Below are positions 50,757 through 57,875 of a DNA stretch of 64,000 nucleotides, piece after piece (within the stretch, counting starts at the first letter, position 1; the number at the start of each line of letters is the position of its first letter). The stretch lies in contig NZ_CP154625.1 in assembly GCF_051148895.1 (NCBI RefSeq), forward strand, positions 124,001 through 188,000, read 5' to 3'. The stretch is from Terrisporobacter vanillatitrophus. Lineage in GTDB: Bacteria; Bacillota; Clostridia; Peptostreptococcales; Peptostreptococcaceae. Both the position numbers and the translations under genes were made by a program. The notes beneath the pieces are model-generated. The model was given only the letters and a program-made list of their open reading frames with translations. It ran no database searches and was not told the DNA's origin.

Positions 50757-50778
50757 AAAATAATATATAAATGAATGA

Positions 50779-50806
50779 TAAGATTATATTAAAGTATATA
50801 ATCTTA
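50779..50806 (+). other. hairpin between spoVB and yabN
   Basis: TAAGATTATA/TATAATCTTA stem with an 8-nt loop; no T run, so a processing signal rather than a clear terminator. Confidence 0.35.
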
Positions 50807-50831
50807 CCATCCGTATATAGGAGATAATAAA

Positions 50832-52280
50832 ATGGGAAAAATATCTATTGTAGGACTAGGACCTGGAGATTATTCCTTAATTAGTCAAGGTGCATTAGAA
50901 GCCATAAGTTCTAGTTCTAATGTTTATTTAAGAACTAAGAAACATCCGACGGTAGAACAGCTACAAGAAAAAATTCAATATACTGCTCTAGATTATTTTT
51001 ACGAAAAAGAAGACAATTTTGAGGAAGTATATGGACAAATCGCAAAATTTATAGTAGAAAAAGGGAAAAATGAAGATTTAGTGTATGCGGTTCCAGGTCA
51101 TCCTCGCGTTGCAGAGAAGACTGTAGGCATTATAGAAGACTTATGTATAGCAAACAATCTAGAACTGGATATAATACCGTCTATGAGCTTTGTAGATGCT
51201 ATGTATAATTATCTAGGAGTAGACCCGGCAGAAGGATTTAAATTATTAGATGCTTTTGAGCTAGAAGATTCTTATATAGACATAAATACAAATACTATAA
51301 TAACGCAAATATATGATTCCTTTATTGCATCAAATGTTAAATTGAAATTAATGGAACATTATGATGATGAACAAGAAGTTTGTATAGTAAATGGTGCAGG
51401 AATAAAAGATTTAGAAAATAAAACATATGTAAAACTATATGAACTTGATAGGAAACCTGAACTTTTTAGTTATTTAACGAGTTTATATATACCAAAAAGT
51501 GATAAAAAGTTATATAATACAGTTCATGACCTACAAAATATAATGAAAAAGCTTAGAGGACCATCAGGTTGTGAATGGGATGCAAAACAAACTCATGAGT
51601 CTTTAAAAAAATATTTAATAGAAGAAGCCTATGAAGTGGTACAAGCTGTTGACAACGATGATATTGATGAGTTAATTGAAGAGTTGGGAGATGTACTTTT
51701 ACAAGTTATATTTCATTGTCAAATAGGAGAAGAAGAAGGATTCTTTAACTTAGGTGACGTATCAAGTAGCATTTGTAACAAATTAATACATAGGCATCCA
51801 CATGTTTTTGAAAATGTTGATATAGATATGAATAAATTTGATAAAACATGGGAAGAACTGAAAAAGAAGGAAAAAGGTGAGACCAGTGTAACTGAGGGCT
51901 TACAAAGGATTCCTCAATTTTTGCCGGCTCTAACTAAAGCAGAAAAAATACAACATAAGGCTGCCCTAGTAGGATTTGACTGGGATAATATTGGCGATGT
52001 TTGTAAAAAAATTGAAGAAGAATACAAAGAACTACTTGACGAATGTAAATCAAGGAATATAAAATACATAAAGGAAGAGTTAGGCGATTTATTATTTTCA
52101 ATAGTAAATTTAGCTAGATTTTTACAAGTTGATCCAGAAGAAGCATTAAACTTAACTAGTAAGAAATTTATAAAAAGATTTAAATTTATAGAAGATAATG
52201 CTAAAGCAATGAATAAGACATTGGAAGAAATGACATTAGAAGAGATGGATAAACTATGGGAAAAGGCTAAATTTCAATAA
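50832..52280 (+). CDS. YabN: tetrapyrrole methylase-like/MazG fusion
   Basis: 482 aa. Residues 1-220 have the tetrapyrrole-methylase fold (SIVGLGPGDYSLI; PGHPRVAEKTV). Residues 225-480 are a MazG nucleotide pyrophosphohydrolase with two helical repeats; GCEWDAKQTHESLKKYLIEE and EELGDVLLQVIFH carry the metal-binding Glu and Asp residues. The MazG part probably hydrolyses non-canonical NTPs; the role of the methylase part is unknown. Fusion is normal in Firmicutes. Confidence 0.93.
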   Translation: MGKISIVGLGPGDYSLISQGALEAISSSSNVYLRTKKHPTVEQLQEKIQYTALDYFYEKEDNFEEVYGQIAKFIVEKGKNEDLVYAVPGHPRVAEKTVGIIEDLCIANNLELDIIPSMSFVDAMYNYLGVDPAEGFKLLDAFELEDSYIDINTNTIITQIYDSFIASNVKLKLMEHYDDEQEVCIVNGAGIKDLENKTYVKLYELDRKPELFSYLTSLYIPKSDKKLYNTVHDLQNIMKKLRGPSGCEWDAKQTHESLKKYLIEEAYEVVQAVDNDDIDELIEELGDVLLQVIFHCQIGEEEGFFNLGDVSSSICNKLIHRHPHVFENVDIDMNKFDKTWEELKKKEKGETSVTEGLQRIPQFLPALTKAEKIQHKAALVGFDWDNIGDVCKKIEEEYKELLDECKSRNIKYIKEELGDLLFSIVNLARFLQVDPEEALNLTSKKFIKRFKFIEDNAKAMNKTLEEMTLEEMDKLWEKAKFQ

Positions 52281-52360
52281 ATAATAGAAGGAAATTTCAT
52301 AAATATATAGAACTTACAAGAAAAGAGTTTTATATTAACACATTTTAGGAGGTAAAAATA

Positions 52361-52645
52361 ATGAATAAAGCTGAATTAGTATCAAAAATGGCAGAAAAAA
52401 GTGAGTTAGAATTAACTAAAAAACAAATAGAAGATGCATTAAATGCATTCATGGCTTCAGTTGAGGAAGCATTAGTTGGAGGGGAAAAAGTACAATTAGT
52501 AGGATTTGGTACTTTCGAAACTAGAGAAAGAGCTGCTAGACAAGGAAGGAACCCAAGAGACCCACAACAAGTTATAGAAATACCTGCTTCAAAAGCTCCA
52601 GTATTTAAAGCTGGAAAAGTTTTAAAAGAAGCTATAAACAAATAA
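52361..52645 (+). CDS. hup: HU family DNA-binding protein
   Basis: 94 aa. MNKAELVSKMAEKSELELTK and GFGTFETRERAARQGRNPRD are standard HU. It bends and compacts DNA. Strong RBS TTAGGAGGTAAA. Own terminator. Confidence 0.96.
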   Translation: MNKAELVSKMAEKSELELTKKQIEDALNAFMASVEEALVGGEKVQLVGFGTFETRERAARQGRNPRDPQQVIEIPASKAPVFKAGKVLKEAINK

Positions 52646-52670
52646 GAACATAATAGAAATTATAATAGAT

Positions 52671-52695
52671 AAAAGTGTGGGCTTCCCACACTTTT
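52671..52695 (+). terminator. terminator of hup
   Basis: AAAGTGTGGG-CTT-CCCACACTTT, then T. Confidence 0.88.
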
Positions 52696-52716
52696 TCTGT
52701 ATACTAAGGAGGTCAT

Positions 52717-52959
52717 ATGAGACTAGATAAATTTTTAAAAGTATCCAGAATAATAAAAAGAAGAACGGTGGCAAAAGAAGCTTGTGATAAAGGAATAGTT
52801 ACTATAAATGGAAAACAAGCAAAATCATCTTCAGAAGTGAATATAGGTGATGTATTAGAAATTACTTTTGGAGAAAAAGTAATGAAGTTTAAAATAACGG
52901 AAATAAAAGAACATGTCCTTAAAGCTGAAGCAAAAGAAATGTATGAGATAATAGAATAA
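52717..52959 (+). CDS. rqcP: S4-domain RqcP (YabO)
   Basis: 80 aa single S4 RNA-binding domain (MRLDKFLKVSRIIKRRTVAK). RqcP binds the 50S-tRNA complex in ribosome-associated quality control with RqcH. RBS AAGGAGGTCAT. It stands before yabP-yabQ-divIC, as in bacilli. Confidence 0.92.
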   Translation: MRLDKFLKVSRIIKRRTVAKEACDKGIVTINGKQAKSSSEVNIGDVLEITFGEKVMKFKITEIKEHVLKAEAKEMYEIIE

Positions 52960-53019
52960 TATTTACATAACCTCAGTATATTTATATTAGGAGTAATTTA
53001 TATATACTGGGGGGATATG

Positions 53020-53274
53020 ATGGAACATAGTATAAGTTTAAAAGACAGATCTAGTCTAGTTATATCAGGAGTAGATCATATATATTCTTTTAATGATAAG
53101 AGGATAGAGCTTTTAACTTCAGCAGGAAGACTTATTGTTGAAGGTGAAGGCTTGGATATGAATAAGCTAAATTTAGAAGAAAGTATAATAAGTGTAGAAG
53201 GTACAGTGAATTCTATAAATTATGCTAAAGAAAAAAAACCTGAAGAAAAATTCTTGAAAAAGGTTTTTAAATAA
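53020..53274 (+). CDS. yabP: sporulation protein YabP
   Basis: 84 aa, YabP/YqfC family of small beta-rich sporulation proteins (RSSLVISGVDHIYSFNDKRI). YabP acts with YabQ in cortex formation. Two adjacent ATGs (53017, 53020) are possible; the run of six G at 53009-53014 fits the second. The stop overlaps yabQ (TAATG). Confidence 0.9.
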   Translation: MEHSISLKDRSSLVISGVDHIYSFNDKRIELLTSAGRLIVEGEGLDMNKLNLEESIISVEGTVNSINYAKEKKPEEKFLKKVFK

Positions 53275-53750
53275 TGGGATTCTTTGTAGAAGATATAGGC
53301 ATATTTTACTTGACTATTTATGGTGGAATAGCAATAGGGCTATTGTTTGATTTTTACAGAGCATTAAGAACGAATTTCAAAATAGTAAAGAAAATATCTT
53401 TTATTTTTGATGTTATATTTTGGATGATTATAACTACAGTAATTTTTATAATAATCAATTTGTTAGAAAGATTTGACTTAAGATATTATCATTTTGTAGC
53501 CTTATTTCTAGGTTTTATTTTATATTACAACACCATAAGCAAGTATATTTTTATCATATTCAGTAAAATAATTTCTTTTATAACAAGCTTATTCAAAAAG
53601 ACTATACATTACATAGTCAGTTTTTTAAATAATTTGTATTACATTATTATCTATTCAATACACCTTATTTTTGATATCATTTGTTATATACCGAGTATAC
53701 TTTTATCAACTAAGAGAAAAAGAAAAAATAAAAAGGGTGTAGGTGCATGA
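53274..53750 (+). CDS. yabQ: spore cortex biosynthesis protein YabQ
   Basis: 158 aa membrane protein with about four to five helices. LTIYGGIAIGLLFDFYRALR near the N-terminus is the family signature. It is required for spore cortex synthesis. It overlaps both neighbours by a few bases, so yabP-yabQ-divIC is a coupled operon. Confidence 0.9.
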   Translation: MGFFVEDIGIFYLTIYGGIAIGLLFDFYRALRTNFKIVKKISFIFDVIFWMIITTVIFIIINLLERFDLRYYHFVALFLGFILYYNTISKYIFIIFSKIISFITSLFKKTIHYIVSFLNNLYYIIIYSIHLIFDIICYIPSILLSTKRKRKNKKGVGA

Positions 53751-54040
53751 AGATAAAAATGTTAAAAAGATTTATGGGGCAGTATATGATTTTAAGCTTA
53801 TTTGTATTTTTTTTAGTGTTTAGTATCATCACTGGATTTATATTTCAAATTAGAAAAATAAATGAGTATAAAGGCCAGATAGCACAAATAAACAACCAGA
53901 TAGAAGATACTAAAGAGGAAATAAGTAAGTTAGACAAGATTTGTAAAAGTAACGATTTAGAATCGTCGGCAAGAGAACAGCTTGGCATGGTTAAATCAAA
54001 TGAAATAATATATGTAGATTCTAGTGAAAGAGATAACTAA
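53747..54040 (+). CDS. divIC: septum formation initiator (DivIC/FtsL-like)
   Basis: 97 aa. Short cytoplasmic N-terminus, one membrane helix (about 14-33), then a coiled coil (KGQIAQINNQIEDTKEEISK) and the terminal AREQLGMVKSNEIIYV typical of DivIC. It takes part in the FtsL-DivIB-DivIC divisome complex. Its stop codon is the three-base loop of the terminator hairpin. Confidence 0.9.
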   Translation: MKIKMLKRFMGQYMILSLFVFFLVFSIITGFIFQIRKINEYKGQIAQINNQIEDTKEEISKLDKICKSNDLESSAREQLGMVKSNEIIYVDSSERDN

Positions 54041-54053
54041 GTTATCTCTTTTT
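54028..54053 (+). terminator. terminator overlapping the divIC stop codon
   Basis: AAGAGATAAC-TAA-GTTATCTCTT followed by T; the loop TAA (54038-54040) is the divIC stop codon. Confidence 0.85.
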
Positions 54054-54082
54054 CGTTTATAATATATTATTATAAGTTATTA

Positions 54083-54207
54083 ATTTGAGCAAGGTCGTTG
54101 CCTGAGATTTCATGGCGTCCACGCAGTGGCTTAAAGTGATAGCGGAATAATTCGCAGACACGTCGCTCAAAGGCATCTCGTTGGGCATATGATCAGAGCG
54201 AATTTTG
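54083..54207 (+). repeat. dispersed intergenic repeat, copy 3 (permuted/extended)
   Basis: About 125 bases. Contains AAGGTCGTTGCCTGAG and GCGTCCACGCAGTGGCTTAA near its start, and GGCATCTCGTTGGGCATATG with AGAGCGAATTTT at its end, so the copy-2 blocks are in a different order. TTTGAGC at the 5' end pairs with GCTCAAA inside, and TGCCT with AGGCA. It stops a few bases before the ppx RBS. Confidence 0.8.
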
Positions 54208-54222
54208 ACTAAGGAGGAAAAA

Positions 54223-55149
54223 ATGAAAATAGGAACAATCGATATTGGCACAAACTCCATGAGATTATTAATTGCAGATTGTGAAGGCAATAAAATTAAA
54301 AATAGAAAGAAGTACATAAATACAACTAGAATAGGTCAAGGAGTTGATCAAGAAGGGTATATTACAAAAAATGCTTTAGAAAGAAATCTAAATGCTCTTA
54401 AAGAGTTCTGTGATAAATGTAAAGAGGAAAAGTGTGAGAAAGTATATTGTATGGGAACATCAGCCCTTAGAGATAGTAAAAATGGACAAGAGTTTGTTAT
54501 GGAAGCAAAAAAATTAACAGATATAGATGTTAAGATAATTTGTGGAGAAGAAGAATCTAATTTAGGCTTTATGGGTGTACTGCAAGGCACAGAAGGAGAC
54601 AAAAAAGAAGATATATTAGTAATAGATATTGGTGGTGGTTCTACAGAGTTTATAGTTGGAAATGAGAAAGGAATTAAGTTTTGTAAAAGTGAAAATGTTG
54701 GAGCACTAAGAATGACAGAAAAATTTATTACTGCAGATCCTATTAGTGATGAAGAATTTAATGATATGACAACTTTTATTGAAGATACCATATCATCTAC
54801 TATAGATAAGCTTAGAACAATGAATATAAGCAAATTAGTAGGGATTGGAGGAACAATTACTTCACTTTCTGCTATGAATCAACAATTAGAAGTATATTCT
54901 ATGGAAAAAGTTCATAATAGTGTAGTTACAAAAAAAGATTTAGAAAAAATTCTACAAAATTTAAAAATCATGACATTAAGTGATAAGAAAACCTTAAAAG
55001 GCCTACAGTCAAAACGAGCGGATATTATAACGGCTGGTGTAAAAATATTACATATTGTAATGGAAAAGTTAGAATTTGAAAAAATAATGATAAGTGAGTA
55101 CGATAATTTGGAAGGCTTAATGTGTCAAAACTCAAAAAATATGTCTTAA
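54223..55149 (+). CDS. Ppx/GppA family phosphatase
   Basis: 308 aa. ASKHA fold with TIDIGTNSMRLLIAD at the N-terminus and VIDIGGGSTEFIVG in the middle, the two phosphate-binding loops; GTSALRDSKNG is also conserved. It would hydrolyse polyphosphate or (p)ppGpp-type substrates. A TTG at 54205 is in frame, but AAGGAGG fits the ATG at 54223. It replaces yabR between divIC and spoIIE. Confidence 0.92.
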   Translation: MKIGTIDIGTNSMRLLIADCEGNKIKNRKKYINTTRIGQGVDQEGYITKNALERNLNALKEFCDKCKEEKCEKVYCMGTSALRDSKNGQEFVMEAKKLTDIDVKIICGEEESNLGFMGVLQGTEGDKKEDILVIDIGGGSTEFIVGNEKGIKFCKSENVGALRMTEKFITADPISDEEFNDMTTFIEDTISSTIDKLRTMNISKLVGIGGTITSLSAMNQQLEVYSMEKVHNSVVTKKDLEKILQNLKIMTLSDKKTLKGLQSKRADIITAGVKILHIVMEKLEFEKIMISEYDNLEGLMCQNSKNMS

Positions 55150-55174
55150 TTTTTTAGGAATACTAAAACTAATT

Positions 55175-55207
55175 ATGACAAAATATAATTCTCCCCTTTG
55201 ATATAAT
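55175..55207 (+). promoter_or_regulatory. spoIIE promoter, 21-bp spacer with Spo0A-box
   Basis: ATGACA (55175-55180), a 21-base spacer, then TATAAT (55202-55207). Spo0A-activated sigma-A promoters of spoIIE and spoIIG in B. subtilis have this over-long spacing. TTATGACAA over the -35 matches the reverse 0A box TTTCGACAA at 7 of 9 positions. Confidence 0.7.
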
Positions 55208-55235
55208 TCATTGTAAACAAAGGAGGAGATTTTTT

Positions 55236-57605
55236 ATGGAGAGAAATGGAGCTGCTGTAAAAAATAGAGGGATTAATTTAAATAAATTAAAAATAAATAA
55301 ATATATAAATGCAAAGGCGGCGATTTTTATGCTGCTGGGGTTTTTTCTTAGTCGATTCACCATTGTGGATGGGGTAGCACCCTTTGGAATAGCATTCTTT
55401 TTATTTTTTGTTAAATTAGATCAATATAAATATCAAGTATTTTTGTCAACTTTGTTGGGCATATTATTATCATTTAATGATATATCATCTGTTGCTAAGT
55501 ACAGTATATGTTTAGTTATTATTTTGGCTTTTAGTAATAGGATTAAAAAGTTAGATTCTGTAGCCAAGATAAGTTTACTAGGAGCTGTAATATTACTTCC
55601 TATGTCTTTAGGACAAACAGCATATTATGGTAATAACAACATATACGATTTTATAATAGTTTTTATGGAGTTTGTAGTCACGTTTATTTCATCATATATA
55701 TTTTCATTTGGGACAAAGTTCTTAATAAATAATAGGAATAAAATGTACATAAGTCCCGAGGAGGTAGTTTCCCTCAGCCTACTGATTGCCTTTAGTATTA
55801 TAGGTATAGGCAATATAGGTTTATTTGGTGTTTCAGCTAGAGGAGTTTTAGCAACTGTGTTAATACTTATAGCATCTATACTTGGAGGATCCACTTTAGG
55901 TGCTACAAGTGGAGTTATTGTTGGTTTAGGTTTTATGATATCTAACGTAGTATCAGCCTTATATATGGGAGTATATTCTTTTGCAGGCCTTGTATCAGGG
56001 GCATTTAATAAATTAAATAAATATATCTCTATATTAGGGTATTTATTAAGTTGGATTATAATATATTCCTATACTTCAGGAATAACTTCAAATTTATCAC
56101 AAATAATTGATATAGCCATAGGGTGTTTAATAGTTTCTCTAATACCAAAATCATTTTTTAATAAGATGGAGAAATTAGTAAAAACCAAGGTAGACTCCAA
56201 TGAAGCTGTTTATGAATATATAACAAGAAGTAAAAACTTAACAAATAGCAAACTTATGAATATACAAAGGGTATATAGTGAGTTAGCAAATACTTTTGAC
56301 AAGGTAAGAGAAAGAGACAAAGTAATAAACCAAAGAGATATATCTACAATAATTGATTTAATTCATAATGATGAATGTCAATATTGTAGTATGCAGCGAA
56401 TTTGTTGGGAATCAAAATTTAATTATACTTACAACTTAATATATGAAATAATTGAAAAAATAGAGGATGGTGAGATAAGTACAAGAGATATTCCAGAAAA
56501 TTTTAGGAAAGAGTGTATGAAGCCAGAGCTAATTGTAAGAGTAGCTAATTATTATTATAAATTATATGCTCTAGACTATGATTGGAGTATGAAACTAAGT
56601 GAAAGTAGAAAAGTTATATCAAAACAAATAAAAGACATATCCAAATCCATAGAATGTATATCCAAAGGTTTGGAGCACGATATTATGTTAAATTTGGATA
56701 AGGAAAAAGAAATCTTTGATGAATTACAAAGATATAACATAATTGTGGACAAGGTTAATTATATTCAAGAAAATAGCGATGATTTTAAAATCGCCATCGA
56801 AATGAAAAACTGCACAGATGGTTGCTTATGTGATGAGAAATTATTAAAAATTATTTCTGATTTTGTAGGAGAATCTTTAGATATTCAAAAGATCGGGTGT
56901 CATTGTTTAGGAGAAAATTGTAAGGTGATTTTTACAAAAGCTGAGAAATTTAAGGTGGTCACAGAGGTAGCAACCATGTCCCGAGATGGTCATATATTCT
57001 GTGGAGACAATTATACATTTATGGAGATATACGATGGCAAATATATGATGGCAATAAGTGATGGTATGGGCAAAGGTAAAAAGGCATATGATGAATCATC
57101 TGTTACTATAGACATTTTGGAAAATATGATGGAAGCTAAAATTGAAAAAGAGATAGTCATAAACACAATAAACAATATGCTTTTACTTAAATCATCTGAA
57201 GAAATTTTTTCTACGCTGGATTTAGGTATAGTTGATTTGAAAAAAGGAAGATTGGAAACTGTTAAAATGGGTGCTTGCTCAACATATATTAGTAGAGAAA
57301 ATAAGGATGTAGATATAATTTCATCGTCTTCACTACCTGTTGGAATTTTGTCTGAGATAAACTTAGATAGACACAATGTTAAAATAAAGAATGGTGATTT
57401 TATAATAATGGTCTCTGATGGAATTGTTGATGCTGGTAAGAATAATGACTTTGGAGAAAATTGGTTAATATACTTCCTAAAAAAATTAACAACAACTAAT
57501 CCGAAGGAAATCGCGAATCAAATTTTAGACCGAGCTCTAGAATTACAGCTTGGAGAGGTAGATGATGATATGACCGTGTTGGTAACTAGAGTTGTCAGCA
57601 ATTAA
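55236..57605 (+). CDS. spoIIE: stage II sporulation protein E
   Basis: 789 aa. About ten membrane helices in residues 25-310, a central cytoplasmic region, and a C-terminal PP2C-type phosphatase (about 570-789) with metal-binding Asp at D609 (AISDGMGKG), D728 (VSDGIVDA), and a closing DDDMTVLV. It dephosphorylates SpoIIAA to release sigma-F in the forespore and localises to the polar septum. RBS AAAGGAGGAGA. Confidence 0.96.
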   Translation: MERNGAAVKNRGINLNKLKINKYINAKAAIFMLLGFFLSRFTIVDGVAPFGIAFFLFFVKLDQYKYQVFLSTLLGILLSFNDISSVAKYSICLVIILAFSNRIKKLDSVAKISLLGAVILLPMSLGQTAYYGNNNIYDFIIVFMEFVVTFISSYIFSFGTKFLINNRNKMYISPEEVVSLSLLIAFSIIGIGNIGLFGVSARGVLATVLILIASILGGSTLGATSGVIVGLGFMISNVVSALYMGVYSFAGLVSGAFNKLNKYISILGYLLSWIIIYSYTSGITSNLSQIIDIAIGCLIVSLIPKSFFNKMEKLVKTKVDSNEAVYEYITRSKNLTNSKLMNIQRVYSELANTFDKVRERDKVINQRDISTIIDLIHNDECQYCSMQRICWESKFNYTYNLIYEIIEKIEDGEISTRDIPENFRKECMKPELIVRVANYYYKLYALDYDWSMKLSESRKVISKQIKDISKSIECISKGLEHDIMLNLDKEKEIFDELQRYNIIVDKVNYIQENSDDFKIAIEMKNCTDGCLCDEKLLKIISDFVGESLDIQKIGCHCLGENCKVIFTKAEKFKVVTEVATMSRDGHIFCGDNYTFMEIYDGKYMMAISDGMGKGKKAYDESSVTIDILENMMEAKIEKEIVINTINNMLLLKSSEEIFSTLDLGIVDLKKGRLETVKMGACSTYISRENKDVDIISSSSLPVGILSEINLDRHNVKIKNGDFIIMVSDGIVDAGKNNDFGENWLIYFLKKLTTTNPKEIANQILDRALELQLGEVDDDMTVLVTRVVSN

Positions 57606-57875
57606 AATATAAATATCAACAAAAAAGTATAAATATCTATAAATTTTGTTGATAAGATTGTAAAAAATGTTGATAAATAGGAGGAATATGGTGAAGTAAT
57701 ATAATTTTATTAATATAAAACCATTGAAAATACTAAAACACATTAAAAAGAAAGGGTGTTGATATGTGAATAACATTGTGGATAAGTATTGGTTATACAC
57801 AGTATGTAAAATTGAATAATTTGTAAAAAATGAGCCATCCTATTATTAAGTAACTTGATGAAAGGGTGGCTTTTT
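57606..57875 (+). other. 270-base leader-like region before the M3 peptidase
   Basis: No gene. It contains an ATCAACAAAA/TTTTGTTGAT inverted repeat (about 57615-57653), a mini-frame with a strong RBS (AGGAGG, then ATG GTG AAG TAA at 57688-57699), an ATG-TGA start-stop at 57764-57769 behind AAAGGGTG, three DnaA-box-like 9-mers (57765-57801), and the hairpin at 57833-57875. Confidence 0.6.
57833..57875 (+). promoter_or_regulatory. hairpin enclosing the RBS of the M3 peptidase
   Basis: AGCCATCCT (57833-57841) pairs with AGGGTGGCT (57863-57871; one wobble), followed by TTTTT right before the ATG at 57876. The right arm contains the Shine-Dalgarno AAAGGGTGG. It has the shape of an intrinsic terminator or translation-blocking hairpin. 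Confidence 0.6.

Noticed and set aside
54348..54833. 161-codon minus-strand frame within the Ppx/GppA gene
   Set aside because: Complement of a well-supported gene, no RBS, and low-complexity Ser/Ile/Leu composition.
57011..57376. 121-codon minus-strand frame inside spoIIE
   Set aside because: Antisense to the conserved phosphatase domain with no family match or RBS.
57765..57801. oriC at the DnaA-box cluster
   Set aside because: No dnaA or dnaN gene, no AT-rich unwinding region with DnaA-trio motif was recognised, and only three boxes; reported only as possible DnaA-binding sites.
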